Below are positions 1 through 7,847 of a stretch of 64,000 nt of DNA, in pieces. The position numbers and the translations under genes were made by a program. The notes beneath the pieces are model-generated. The model was given only the letters and a program-made list of their open reading frames with translations. It did not search any database and was not told the DNA's origin. The DNA is from Pseudomonas chlororaphis subsp. piscium (GTDB taxonomy: Bacteria > Pseudomonadota > Gammaproteobacteria > Pseudomonadales > Pseudomonadaceae): NCBI RefSeq assembly GCF_003850345.1, contig NZ_CP027707.1, positions 3,844,001 through 3,908,000 on the forward strand, given 5' to 3'. The stretch's first letter is position 1; every line of letters begins with the position of its first letter.

Positions 1-893
1 TTCGAATTATCGAACTGCGGCGGCGTATTGGCCGTCGGGTTGATCAGCGCCGGCGAGTTGATCGGTGCGAAGCCTTGAGTGATGTTCTGAAACACCAGAG
101 CAGTCGAGCCGAGAACGATCGCCCCGTCTGTCACCAGCTGCCAGCGCGTGTCGGCCAGGGTCGTGCCCTGCTCGACAGATACAATCAGGGCCGAAGTAAC
201 CTTGGAACTGGCGTCAGCATCCGCCGCCCGAGCCCAGGCACCCGCCGCCGCAACATACAGTCCGTTATCCTTGGCCACGGTCTGGCTCTTCACCAGTACC
301 CGGTCGCCCGCCGCCAGGGCGATGCCGTCGATGGTCTGAAGCCCAGCCAACGCGATATTGGCCGTGGTGGCCACTCGCACCGACTGCTTGCTGTCGAGCT
401 TGTACAGTTCTTCCCTGACCCACTCCATAACCCAATCGCGAGTCGCCAGTACCACCGCCGGGTCAATCTTCAGCGTGATATTGCCAGTGCTGGAAACGAT
501 AAAGTTCATCCGCACGACTTGAGTACGACCAGAACCTTGCGACAGCACAGGCTTGAAGCTCGGCGCACAGTTGGCCACCGCCACCAGATCCCCGTCAGCG
601 TCATACAGACCGATTTCGCGAATCCAATGCCCGCCCTCGTCCGCCGGGATAATCTGCTCGGCAATAATCACCGCCGGGTTAACCGGGTCAACCCTGAGCT
701 GATTCAGCGGCCGGCGGCGCCACTCGTTGATCAGCCGGGTTTGCGCTGCGCTGGGGATCGGGTCGGTATCGTTGGCATCCCCAACCCCCATATCTGTAAT
801 TTTCCAGGGAATGCCGAGCGCGTCGGCGTTCGCCTGTTTGGCCATACCCACGTTCGTGAGGATGGCGAAAAACTGCGAATTCGCATCAATCAT
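1..893 (-). CDS. Phage tail fibre / tail-collar fibre protein, partial (C-terminus off the left edge)
   Basis: An open frame read leftwards from ATG at 893 stays open to base 1, giving about 297 residues with no stop. The N-terminus (MIDANSQFFAILTNVGMAKQ) has the form of the N-terminal domain of P2 gpH-type tail-collar fibres, which attaches the fibre to the baseplate. About 150-260 residues in is a segment (VRVATTANIAL, TIDGIALAAGDRVLVK) typical of phage fibre shafts. The start overlaps the end of the gpI gene by 8 bp, and gene I followed by the fibre gene H is the P2 order. The receptor-binding tip lies outside the window, so host-range properties cannot be judged. Confidence 0.85.
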   Translation of the reverse strand, partial: MIDANSQFFAILTNVGMAKQANADALGIPWKITDMGVGDANDTDPIPSAAQTRLINEWRRRPLNQLRVDPVNPAVIIAEQIIPADEGGHWIREIGLYDADGDLVAVANCAPSFKPVLSQGSGRTQVVRMNFIVSSTGNITLKIDPAVVLATRDWVMEWVREELYKLDSKQSVRVATTANIALAGLQTIDGIALAAGDRVLVKSQTVAKDNGLYVAAAGAWARAADADASSKVTSALIVSVEQGTTLADTRWQLVTDGAIVLGSTALVFQNITQGFAPINSPALINPTANTPPQFDNS

Positions 894-1503
894 AATAAAC
901 GTCCAGGGTATCTATGGAGTGTTCGCGACCGACCACGCCGAAAGAGCCGGTGACTTCAATGTCACGCATGACAGGCGGGTAAACGTCGATTTCATCGCCT
1001 TCGTACACGGCGACACTGATGTTCAAAGCCCCTTGAGTTTCGAGGCTGATTGCGAGGCCGGTTAGGTGCCTGCTGACGGGTTTGGCGTCGTCTATCAGGC
1101 GCTCCAGCTCCTGATACATTTCTTCGGTGATTCCGGTCTCAAGCACACCGACCTTGAGAGCAAAGGTTCCAGGCACGCCTTCGGGCACGGTGTTGAACCA
1201 CTCGATGATTTCGATCAGATAACCCAGCGGCTCGACCACACGCCGCAGAGCCCCGGTGGTGCCTTTATGCGCATGGATGTAATACGAGGCCTTGATCGCC
1301 GCCCGCTTGACCGGCTCGGTCCAGCTCGGGTCCCACCTGTCAACCGACCAGGCCCAGGCCAGGTACGGCAACAGATGAACCGGACAGGTGTCGGGGTTGC
1401 ACAGTGTCCGAAGCGGGATCTCGGTCACTTCTTCCGTGGCGGCTTCAACACCCCGTTCCAATAGGGTGCTGTTCAATGGCAGCAGGCTTTTCATGTCAGC
1501 CAC
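886..1503 (-). CDS. Phage tail protein I (P2 gpI-like)
   Basis: This 205-residue protein matches the P2 gpI family of baseplate wedge proteins. Visible family features are an N-terminal LLPLNSTLLERGVEAAT followed by CNPDTCPVHLLPYLAWAWSV and then the conserved HKGTTGALRRVVEPLG. It lies in the contractile-tail baseplate with gpJ. It overlaps the J gene by 8 bp upstream and the fibre gene by 8 bp downstream, indicating translational coupling in a single late tail operon. Confidence 0.9.
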   Translation of the reverse strand: MADMKSLLPLNSTLLERGVEAATEEVTEIPLRTLCNPDTCPVHLLPYLAWAWSVDRWDPSWTEPVKRAAIKASYYIHAHKGTTGALRRVVEPLGYLIEIIEWFNTVPEGVPGTFALKVGVLETGITEEMYQELERLIDDAKPVSRHLTGLAISLETQGALNISVAVYEGDEIDVYPPVMRDIEVTGSFGVVGREHSIDTLDVYYD

Positions 1504-2377
1504 CTCGCGTCACGCTGATGTCCTCACACCAGGCCGCCTGCGCTTTGGTCGGGCGGATATCCGACCAACCCATCAACTCTACCCGACGGACGCCGGCGAT
1601 ATGCAACTGAGCATCCACCCCTGACCGCGCCACCTCTTGCCCCAACCGGCGCCGTGGATTCACCCATGCCTCGAGGCGCTCCTTGCATTCAGCCAGGATG
1701 GCTTCGTTCTCAGGTCCAGTGCCCGACATGTACACGACAGCGTCCACCCGGTACGGCAGGATCTCAGCAGCCTGAACAGTGAGCCGGTCGGCTACAGGGC
1801 GCACATTGTCATCACTCAAATACACCCGCACCGCCTCCAGCAAATCCGGGGAAGGCAGGCCCGTGCCATCCAGATCCAGCACTGTCACGACCACTTCGGC
1901 CGGGGCCGGGCTCTCTGCTGTGGCGTCTGCCACACGACCCGAAGCATTGCGCGCATGCAGGATGTAGCTGTTTCGCGGGCCGGCGGTGGTCAGCCCCTCA
2001 TACACCAGTTGTACGCGCTCCCGCAGGGCATCGTCGGCCTCGAGAACCTGTTCCACCGGAGGCACCGCGTTCAAGTCCTCAGCCTGCACCACCAGCCGCT
2101 GCAGATTCACATTGGCGGCCAGCTGGTCGAGGTCGGCCTTCGTTGCATAGGCCAGTAGCAGAGACTTCGCAGCATCGTTGACCCGCGCACGGTTCTGCAT
2201 CCGGCGAAACGCGCTCAGCTCGAGGAGCTTGGTAATCGGGTCACTCTCGAGAAACGCATCCCACTTGTCCCCCATGTACTCGCGGAACCGCTGCAGCTCC
2301 TCTTCGTACAACCTTTCGAAATTCAGGCCTTCCAACACCTGCGGCGGCGGGAGCTGCGATAAGTCCACTGCGCTCAT
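1496..2377 (-). CDS. Baseplate assembly protein J (P2 gpJ / gp47-like)
   Basis: The 293-residue product has the gpJ (Mu gp47-like) layout: N-terminal DLSQLPPPQVLEGLNFERLYEE, the conserved DAFLESDPITKLLELSAFRR, and a central TTAGPRNSYILHARNASGRV segment. In P2-type myophages it forms the edge of the baseplate with gpW and gpI. The ATG at 2377 overlaps the end of the W gene by 4 bp. Length is normal for the family and there is no sign of disruption. Confidence 0.92.
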   Translation of the reverse strand: MSAVDLSQLPPPQVLEGLNFERLYEEELQRFREYMGDKWDAFLESDPITKLLELSAFRRMQNRARVNDAAKSLLLAYATKADLDQLAANVNLQRLVVQAEDLNAVPPVEQVLEADDALRERVQLVYEGLTTAGPRNSYILHARNASGRVADATAESPAPAEVVVTVLDLDGTGLPSPDLLEAVRVYLSDDNVRPVADRLTVQAAEILPYRVDAVVYMSGTGPENEAILAECKERLEAWVNPRRRLGQEVARSGVDAQLHIAGVRRVELMGWSDIRPTKAQAAWCEDISVTRGG

Positions 2378-2700
2378 ACACTCACCTCCATCACTGCGCT
2401 GTCACCCAGGTACTCGCCAGTCAGTTGCAAGCTGATCTGCCCATCGACAACGGCCACAACGCGCACACGCTCCAGCCGTAGCCGCGGCTCCCACCGGCCC
2501 AGAGCACGGGCAACCTCGGCCTGTACCGCGCTCTTCCAACCCTCGTTCACCGGCAAGTCCACGTAGCGGCGTAACTGGCACCCATACTCCGGACGCATCC
2601 GCCGGCTGCCGACGGTGGTACCGAGAATGTCCTCGATGGACTGCCGCAGGTGCGCCAGGCCGGAGACCGGCTGCCCCGTTCGACGATCCATGCCGATCAC
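2374..2700 (-). CDS. Baseplate protein W (GPW/gp25 family)
   Basis: This 108-residue protein starts MIGMDRRTGQPVSGLAHLRQ and carries the family pattern IEDILGTTVGSRRMRPEYGC, as in T4 gp25 and P2 gpW. These proteins anchor the sheath-initiation wedge of the baseplate. It sits between a small uncharacterised gene and J, in the usual V-W-J-I order, and overlaps J by 4 bp. It is unrelated to the lambda-type head protein also called W that lies further upstream in this prophage. Confidence 0.9.
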   Translation of the reverse strand: MIGMDRRTGQPVSGLAHLRQSIEDILGTTVGSRRMRPEYGCQLRRYVDLPVNEGWKSAVQAEVARALGRWEPRLRLERVRVVAVVDGQISLQLTGEYLGDSAVMEVSV

Positions 2701-2702
2701 GG

Positions 2703-2915
2703 TCAGGCCTCCTTGAAGTCGGGCCGGTTGCGCATGTAGGCCAAGCCAGGGGCATCATCGCCCGCGAGGGTGACTTGCCCCTGTACCACCTCGAGTACCA
2801 GCCAATCGGGCAGGACCAGCGTGCGCCGGGTGTACTCCTGGTCAATGAAGGTGACCGCCTCGGGTAGCGGTAAGGACTCGAAGACCTCACCGGCTTCTTT
2901 TTGTGTCTTGGCCAT
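2703..2915 (-). CDS. Small phage protein of the baseplate operon, function unknown
   Basis: This is a 70-residue acidic protein. ATG at 2915 is chosen because it is preceded by a good ribosome-binding site (GGAGG a few bases upstream). A longer in-frame reading would run through the upstream terminator hairpin and into the V gene. Residues about 18-50 resemble a short beta-rich domain (AVTFIDQEYTRRTLVLPDW). It ends 2 bp before the W start. No function is recognised, and the position between V and W suggests a minor baseplate or assembly role. Confidence 0.6.
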   Translation of the reverse strand: MAKTQKEAGEVFESLPLPEAVTFIDQEYTRRTLVLPDWLVLEVVQGQVTLAGDDAPGLAYMRNRPDFKEA

Positions 2916-2930
2916 GGAACCTCCAGGCAT

Positions 2931-2954
2931 AAAAAAGCCCGCGCTGGGCGGGCT
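2931..2954 (-). terminator. Intrinsic terminator between the V gene and the small baseplate gene
   Basis: On the minus strand an AGCCCGC/GCGGGCT stem (7 bp) with a 4-5-base loop is followed by six T residues. It lies just past the V stop codon (2959) and 16 bp before the next start. Late transcription must read through it to reach W, J, I and the fibre genes, so it is either an attenuation point or is overcome by antitermination. Confidence 0.75.
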
Positions 2955-2958
2955 CTGG

Positions 2959-3540
2959 TCAGTGTTTGTGATTTGCCGTGTTGCCGGCGGTGTCGATGAT
3001 CCGGCCACCTCCGTTGATGTCGCCCGTCACCATGAGCGGACCGTTGATCGTCACTTGGCCAGTCAACGTGATTGTGTCGGCCTGCGCGCTGATGCTGCTG
3101 GACTTCGCCGTGATGGCTTCCTCCGTCAGTACCGCCTGCGAGGCGCCCACCTGAACGGTCACAGTGCCGCTGGGCAACTGAATGCTGTAGCTCTTGGCCT
3201 GCCAGTCGTAGATCAGCGAGCCGCCATCGTCGAAGCGCCAGGTCTCGACGTGGTCGCGGTTGTCCGGCTGGGCACCGGCGTTGCCGTACAGCCCGGGCAC
3301 GAAGGTGCCCTGGGCGGGCTCGCCACTGGGGCTGATCAAGGCGCCCTGCTCGCCCAGGCTCGGTGCCCGCCAGTGACGCGCCTTACCCGCCGCCTGGCTG
3401 TGCCAACGCACCCAGGCGCTGGTCCAGTCGCCGCCGTCCGAGACCCGGACCATGGCGGCGGCGAGGTCGACCGCGACCACCCGACAAGGGATTACCAGGC
3501 TGGCCAGCATGCGGTCGTGCATTGCAGATGCGTAGCTCAC
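2959..3540 (-). CDS. Baseplate assembly protein V (P2 gpV-like spike)
   Basis: The 193-residue product matches gpV-type spike proteins. An N-terminal OB-like region (residues 10-80, with RVVAVDLAAAMVRVSDGGDW and SLGEQGALISPSGEPAQGTF) precedes a C-terminal beta-helix-like tract rich in I/V/T (SISAQADTITLTGQVTINGP). The C-terminus ends NTANHKH, and histidines at the tip of such spikes typically hold an iron ion. The protein forms the membrane-piercing tip. The start overlaps the end of the gene at 3537 by 4 bp. Confidence 0.88.
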   Translation of the reverse strand: MSYASAMHDRMLASLVIPCRVVAVDLAAAMVRVSDGGDWTSAWVRWHSQAAGKARHWRAPSLGEQGALISPSGEPAQGTFVPGLYGNAGAQPDNRDHVETWRFDDGGSLIYDWQAKSYSIQLPSGTVTVQVGASQAVLTEEAITAKSSSISAQADTITLTGQVTINGPLMVTGDINGGGRIIDTAGNTANHKH

Positions 3541-4070
3541 TCCATGGCCTCCGGTGGCTGGTAATTGCCTTCACTGCCTGGGCCGGTGTCGGGAACAAAG
3601 CCCCAGACAATCGAGCCCGGTGGCTGATCGGGCCATGGCCACTCTTCCGTACCGAGGTAGATGACTTGGGTCCACTCGACCACCCACGCAGCCAGACCAT
3701 CCAGTTCTGGCCTGCTCCAGTCGGGCTCAGCGCGCACCAACTGGGCCGGCTCAACCTCAAGCCCCCAGGTCTGCATACGCAATAGCACCGCCAACTGAGC
3801 AGCGATAAACGCCGCGACGTGCAGATGATCGTCATGCTCGGCACCGACGATAGCCCGTGCCTCGAAACGCGCCTCGATCGCCACTTCGCCCGTGCCTGGG
3901 TCATGGTCAGCGGGCTCGAACCCGGAAAGCTCCAGAACAATCCCAGGGACGGCGATGGCTTGAAGCATCCCTGGCATCGTGCCCACGTAGTGCAGGCCAG
4001 GAATGGCCTGAGCTATGGCCTCCTCCATCGCGGCGTACACCCTCGCCAGAGGGATCGGATCATCATCCAT
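3537..4070 (-). CDS. Phage tail/head-completion protein, function not assigned
   Basis: This 177-residue acidic protein starts MDDDPIPLARVYAAMEEAIA. It contains a mixed beta core (GIVLELSGFEP, GEVAIEARFEARAIVG) of the kind seen in small tail-terminator or head-to-tail connector proteins. It lies between the Z-like gene and V and overlaps both neighbours (8 bp with Z, 4 bp with V). Position would suit a lambda gpU-like tail terminator, but no diagnostic motif is seen, so the role is an inference from context. Confidence 0.6.
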   Translation of the reverse strand: MDDDPIPLARVYAAMEEAIAQAIPGLHYVGTMPGMLQAIAVPGIVLELSGFEPADHDPGTGEVAIEARFEARAIVGAEHDDHLHVAAFIAAQLAVLLRMQTWGLEVEPAQLVRAEPDWSRPELDGLAAWVVEWTQVIYLGTEEWPWPDQPPGSIVWGFVPDTGPGSEGNYQPPEAME

Positions 4071-4725
4071 TACCGGTTCTCCGTAAGAGTTTGTGCATTT
4101 CGAAGTTCAACTCTTGCTCCATCACCACCAGCAACCGCTGGTGCGCCTTGTTCGTCCATGACTCGAAGTGAGGCCTCACCTCCTCGAGCGAGATCTTGGC
4201 CTTGGCCAGTGGGAAACGACTTTCGTTCTCGGCAATCCAGCCCGAGCTGGCCCCACCCGCTTTCGAAACCTCGCTCTCGGGATAGTCACTTGCTCTAAAG
4301 TGCTTGCTGGCCGTGCGGATCCAGATATCCGGCCTGCCGCCGTAGACCTGCCGATAGAACGCGCCCTGATATCGCCGCCCCGCCACCGAGACACCTGCGC
4401 GGGTCTGCCTGGCCCGGCCAGCCCGGCTGGCCTCAATCGGGTTGAGGCCGAACCAGAGTCTGCCCTGCCCATTGCTGCCCACCGTGTAGGCCCGCAGACG
4501 CTGCCTCACCGCCGCAATGGCAATGCGCTCCTGCTGACCTACTGAGCGGGCAACGTGGGTGCGCAGCCAGCGCAAGGTCTTGTTGATCGCCCGACGCTGG
4601 GCTGCGCTGACCGCCTTGGGCACCAGCCCGGCAAACTGCTCGAACCCCTTCACTTGTCGAGGGTTCGCCTGCAGCGTTATCAGGCCGGCGTCGGAGGACT
4701 GCTTGTGATAGCTGCCGACATTCAT
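4063..4725 (-). CDS. Prophage minor tail protein Z family (GPZ)
   Basis: This 220-residue basic protein carries the GPZ pattern: QFAGLVPKAVSAAQRRAINK near residue 30, followed by RWLRTHVARSVG and the GRRYQGAFYRQVYGG segment. GPZ proteins act where the tail meets the head. It overlaps the next gene upstream (4722) by 4 bp and continues the lambda-like late order after the FII-like gene. Confidence 0.8.
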   Translation of the reverse strand: MNVGSYHKQSSDAGLITLQANPRQVKGFEQFAGLVPKAVSAAQRRAINKTLRWLRTHVARSVGQQERIAIAAVRQRLRAYTVGSNGQGRLWFGLNPIEASRAGRARQTRAGVSVAGRRYQGAFYRQVYGGRPDIWIRTASKHFRASDYPESEVSKAGGASSGWIAENESRFPLAKAKISLEEVRPHFESWTNKAHQRLLVVMEQELNFEMHKLLRRTGNG

Positions 4726-5042
4726 CGAACCTCCCGTAAAGCGAAATTGATCCAGCCCGTGCCGTCCGGGTCACGCTTGGCAATGACGTATCGTCCACCG
4801 CCATCCGCAGGCGCAAGATCGCAAACCAGCTGCTGACCTTCCTTGATGCCCGCGGCGTCACCCACACGCACGGAGAAGACAGGTTGACGAAGGCCAGTGT
4901 TGATCGTGCCGACCTTGGGCTGCTGCCACGGCACGGACATGAACCCCTTCACCGGCTCGTCGAAACCCTCGATCTCGACCTCATCACCCAGCTCTTCCAG
5001 TAGCGCAGCATCCATGCCCGCCACCTGATCGCGGAAGGCCAC
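4722..5042 (-). CDS. Head-tail joining protein (lambda gpFII-like)
   Basis: This 106-residue protein is close in size to lambda gpFII (117 residues) and occupies the same place after the major capsid gene and FI-like gene. It starts MAFRDQVAGMDAALLEELGD and has a beta-rich C-terminal half (VFSVRVGDAAGIKEGQQLVC, GGRYVIAKRDPDGTGW). This is consistent with the small beta-barrel head-completion proteins that form the tail-attachment collar. The family assignment rests on length, fold type and gene order. Confidence 0.65.
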   Translation of the reverse strand: MAFRDQVAGMDAALLEELGDEVEIEGFDEPVKGFMSVPWQQPKVGTINTGLRQPVFSVRVGDAAGIKEGQQLVCDLAPADGGGRYVIAKRDPDGTGWINFALREVR

Positions 5043-5044
5043 GG

Positions 5045-5218
5045 TCAGTCGTCCTGATCATCTTTCGGCAGTTGGCCGCGGCGAGAGATCTTGCCTTCGG
5101 CCACCAACAGCGCGGCGACCTCCTTGCTGGGCGGGTCGTAGATCTCGCCTTGGCGAATCACCTTGGCGCCGTCCTGCAGACAGCCGTCCACCACTACGTA
5201 TTCCGTTTTCGCAGCCAT
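5045..5218 (-). CDS. Small head gene, gpFI-like position
   Basis: This is a 57-residue acidic protein starting MAAKTEYVVVDGCLQDG. The ATG at 5218 is preferred to a longer form that would extend into the capsid gene. The protein looks like the short beta-hairpin and winged segment found next to major capsid genes (REGEIYDPP-type motif, here RQGEIYDPPSKEVAALLVAE). In lambda this slot holds FI, a DNA-packaging accessory. Function is not established. Confidence 0.6.
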   Translation of the reverse strand: MAAKTEYVVVDGCLQDGAKVIRQGEIYDPPSKEVAALLVAEGKISRRGQLPKDDQDD

Positions 5219-5219
5219 G

Positions 5220-6251
5220 TCACACCACCTTCGCGTAGAGGAAAGCATTCGGTTCCAGCATGCCGGCCAGAGGAGCCGACTGGAGCTTCAACCAACGCAC
5301 GCTCGGCTCCTGGGTGACCCAGCTCTTGGGGAAGCGCGCCGCTTCGACCAGACCGCTCTCGATGGCTTCCAGATCCTGAATGGCCGCGTAGAGCATGGCG
5401 TTGCGGGTCGAGGTGGAACCCAGGATCAAGCCGCCCGCCGGAATGACCGGCTGCTCGTCGCCGGCTGCATCCAGGTACCACTCGTCATAGGCGTACAGAT
5501 CGATGCCCGGATCGTTGAGGTAGCCGAGGTAGGTCACCCCGTCGGGCAGCTCCTCAGGCTTGATCAGGCCCATGTCCACGCGCCGGCTGTTCAGTTGTTT
5601 CAGCACCGTCTCGTTGCTCTGGAAGGCGTCCTGCGCCTCGGCGCTCAACACAGCTACGTTTGCCGATCGACCGGAGTCCTTGGCGATCAGACGGCGCCAC
5701 TGGCGCATATTGCCGATCGGGTCAGAGCCCTCGGTGTTCCAACGACCGCCGACAAGCGTGACTTTGTGGGTGTCTTCCATAAGGAAGTCGATGGTGTCAT
5801 CCACACCGTCGCCGACCACCCGGATACGCCCGGTAGTCAGCGCTTGGGCGCACATCCACTCCTCGCGGCGAGTGATCTCGTCATCAAGGTCCACCAGGTC
5901 ACGGCCGAGCAACTCACCGGCACGCTCAAGCGGAGTGCGTGTCGAGAATGGGTTCTCGCCCGCACCGCGCTTCAGGATCAACTCGGCACGGGTTTCGCGC
6001 TTCGGCTGAATGTACGGCGGCTTATAGGTCGAAGAATTGATGCCAGTACGCTGCGACACACTGCCCGGCAGGGTCGGGTGTACGAACGGCGCCATCTTGC
6101 GCTGGCCCTTCACGATGTCGATGGAGACCGTTTCGGTGCCAAAGGTCTCGGGAGCGCCGCCGTTGAAGAAGGTGTTCATGAGGAAGCGCCGCGGCGTCGC
6201 CATCTGCTCGACGGCTTCCAGCATGGTCAGGGTGTCGAAAATGTCAGTCAT
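5220..6251 (-). CDS. Major capsid protein (lambda gpE family)
   Basis: The 343-residue product matches lambda gpE (341 residues) in length and pattern: DIFDTLTMLEAVEQMATPRRF, then SIDIVKGQRKMAPFVHPTLP, the EITRREEWMCAQAL helix, and C-terminal ARFPKSWVTQEPSVRWLKLQ. It forms the HK97-fold shell. It lies directly downstream of the decoration gene (11-bp gap) and is followed by the FI/FII-like genes. It is intact. Confidence 0.93.
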   Translation of the reverse strand: MTDIFDTLTMLEAVEQMATPRRFLMNTFFNGGAPETFGTETVSIDIVKGQRKMAPFVHPTLPGSVSQRTGINSSTYKPPYIQPKRETRAELILKRGAGENPFSTRTPLERAGELLGRDLVDLDDEITRREEWMCAQALTTGRIRVVGDGVDDTIDFLMEDTHKVTLVGGRWNTEGSDPIGNMRQWRRLIAKDSGRSANVAVLSAEAQDAFQSNETVLKQLNSRRVDMGLIKPEELPDGVTYLGYLNDPGIDLYAYDEWYLDAAGDEQPVIPAGGLILGSTSTRNAMLYAAIQDLEAIESGLVEAARFPKSWVTQEPSVRWLKLQSAPLAGMLEPNAFLYAKVV

Positions 6252-6262
6252 GGGTACTCCGA

Positions 6263-6613
6263 TCAGCGAATGAAAAGGCAGAGAGGACGCAGAGCGGCCT
6301 TCGCAGCGGCCAGGGTCAGGCCCTCGCCCAAGGTGAGTTGGCTACCCAGCACTTGGCCGGTCAGGCGGATCGGCACGCTCTTGGCGCCGTCGGTGGTGTC
6401 CACGTCCTGATCGAGAATGGCCGTGGGCTTTTGCGAGCCGTCCTCGGCCGCGGCTTTGCACAGCAGGAACTCGCCGGAGGCCGTGACCTGACCCAGCACC
6501 GCGCCGCGGGCCAGCTTCTGGCCGGCAGCAATAACGCCGGTGTCCATCACGATGGGGAAATCGCCCGCCGAGAGCTGAGTCGGCAGGTAGCTTTTACGTT
6601 CGGGATTACTCAT
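6263..6613 (-). CDS. Head decoration protein D (lambda gpD family)
   Basis: This 116-residue protein has the gpD layout, including DFPIVMDTGVIAAGQKLARG and the motif AILDQDVDTTDGAKSVPIRL. gpD trimers bind the expanded capsid shell and stabilise it after packaging. It lies between the protease/scaffold gene and the major capsid gene, as in lambda. Confidence 0.9.
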   Translation of the reverse strand: MSNPERKSYLPTQLSAGDFPIVMDTGVIAAGQKLARGAVLGQVTASGEFLLCKAAAEDGSQKPTAILDQDVDTTDGAKSVPIRLTGQVLGSQLTLGEGLTLAAAKAALRPLCLFIR

Positions 6614-6624
6614 GAAACTCTCCT

Positions 6625-7014
6625 TCAGCGACGCGACGCGCCGGCCACAATGGCGCTGACAGCGGCTTTGCGGTCGGCTTGCTTGCCGTCAGTGGATGGG
6701 GAAGTGCCGGTGACGCCTTGGGCATCGCCCTTGATGGCGGCCAGCGAGATACCGCGGTCCTGAGCCGCCTTGAACAGCACCAGCGCGGTGGCTTCCACAG
6801 AGCTGCCATCGTCGATGGCCGCCCCGACTTCCTTCTCGAAGCCTTTGGCGGCCAGGGCGTTGATGCCCTTGATGCGCTCACGCTCCGCGGTGGCAGCCTC
6901 GGTGCGGATCGCCGCGGTGTCAGGCTGGGCCGCCTGAGCGATCTCGATGGTGTTGGGGTCAGTGCCAGCTGCAATCGCCGTGCGCAGTTCTGCCGTGGTA
7001 GTGACGGTGGTCAT
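6625..7014 (-). CDS. Probable internal in-frame scaffold protein (lambda Nu3-like)
   Basis: Inside the protease gene an in-frame ATG at 7014 (MTTVTTTAELRTAIAAGTDP) is preceded by an AAGGA ribosome-binding site 8-9 bases upstream, which the protease frame does not itself need. It would give 129 residues, mostly helical and rich in A, E and K. In lambda, Nu3 is made from such an internal start in gene C and acts as the procapsid scaffold. That this start is used here is inferred. Confidence 0.6.
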   Translation of the reverse strand: MTTVTTTAELRTAIAAGTDPNTIEIAQAAQPDTAAIRTEAATAERERIKGINALAAKGFEKEVGAAIDDGSSVEATALVLFKAAQDRGISLAAIKGDAQGVTGTSPSTDGKQADRKAAVSAIVAGASRR

Positions 7015-7845
7015 GGTGTGTATCCTTGGGGAGTTGATGGCCGGCTTGGCCAGTTCAGTAATCAGGGATTCGAGCGAGCCCACGCGATGGGCCAGGCCGT
7101 GCTTGACGGCGTCGGCACCGACGCGGATCCCGCCGTGATCGCCCATCTCGGGCACCTTCTCGGCAGCCACGCCGAGGTTGCGGGCAACCTTGCCCACGAA
7201 GACTTCGCCCAGGGCATCGATGGTCTCGCCCAGCTTGGCGCGGCCCTCCTCGGTGTTGAGGTCTGGGCGCTTGTTGGGGGCATTGCGACTGACGATCTGG
7301 TATCGAGTACGGCCGCTCACCTTCTCGTTCTCGACTACCGCCTCGACGACAACACCGATGCTGCCGGCGAGGCTCGCTTCGTCGATGACGATTTCGCTGG
7401 CCGCCGAGGCGATCCAGTAGGCCGCGCTGGCCCCGATCCCGCCGATGTAGGCGACGATGCGTTTGCGCGCCCGGCCGGCGTAAATCATCTCGGCCAGCTC
7501 GTTGATGCCCGACGCGACCCCGCCGGGACTGTCGATGTTGAGTACGATCGACCTGACCTTGGGATCGTCCAGCGCTCGCTGGATGTCCGTGGCCAGGATC
7601 TGCGTGCTGGTCGCACCGCTGATCTCGGTAAACAGATTGGCGTAGCGGAAGATCGGCCCAACGACCGGCACCACTGCCACGCCGTTGCGCATGGTCACCT
7701 TGCGGGTGTCCTCCAACTGCTCGCCGCGCTTGGTCGCCAGTGCCACCGGATCGCCCATGCGGTCGGAGATGGTCAGCAGGTTGTCCAGCGCGTCGGGCAG
7801 CATCAGCCAGGGCTGCGAGGCCGCCAGCTCAAGTGCTCGAGACAT
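6625..7845 (-). CDS. Capsid maturation protease with scaffold C-terminus (S49/SppA-like, lambda gpC)
   Basis: The 406-residue protein has an S49 peptidase domain at about residues 50-270. It contains NIDSPGGVASGINELAE and GIGASAAYWIASAASEIVID, whose Ser in GASAAYW is the expected nucleophile, and ASLAGSIGVVV. After it, from about residue 278, comes an Ala/Glu-rich helical tail that serves as scaffold in lambda-like phages. The order portal, protease, decoration, capsid matches lambda B-C-D-E. A separate scaffold may start inside the gene (see the entry at 6625-7014). Confidence 0.92.
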   Translation of the reverse strand: MSRALELAASQPWLMLPDALDNLLTISDRMGDPVALATKRGEQLEDTRKVTMRNGVAVVPVVGPIFRYANLFTEISGATSTQILATDIQRALDDPKVRSIVLNIDSPGGVASGINELAEMIYAGRARKRIVAYIGGIGASAAYWIASAASEIVIDEASLAGSIGVVVEAVVENEKVSGRTRYQIVSRNAPNKRPDLNTEEGRAKLGETIDALGEVFVGKVARNLGVAAEKVPEMGDHGGIRVGADAVKHGLAHRVGSLESLITELAKPAINSPRIHTMTTVTTTAELRTAIAAGTDPNTIEIAQAAQPDTAAIRTEAATAERERIKGINALAAKGFEKEVGAAIDDGSSVEATALVLFKAAQDRGISLAAIKGDAQGVTGTSPSTDGKQADRKAAVSAIVAGASRR

Positions 7846-7847
7846 GT

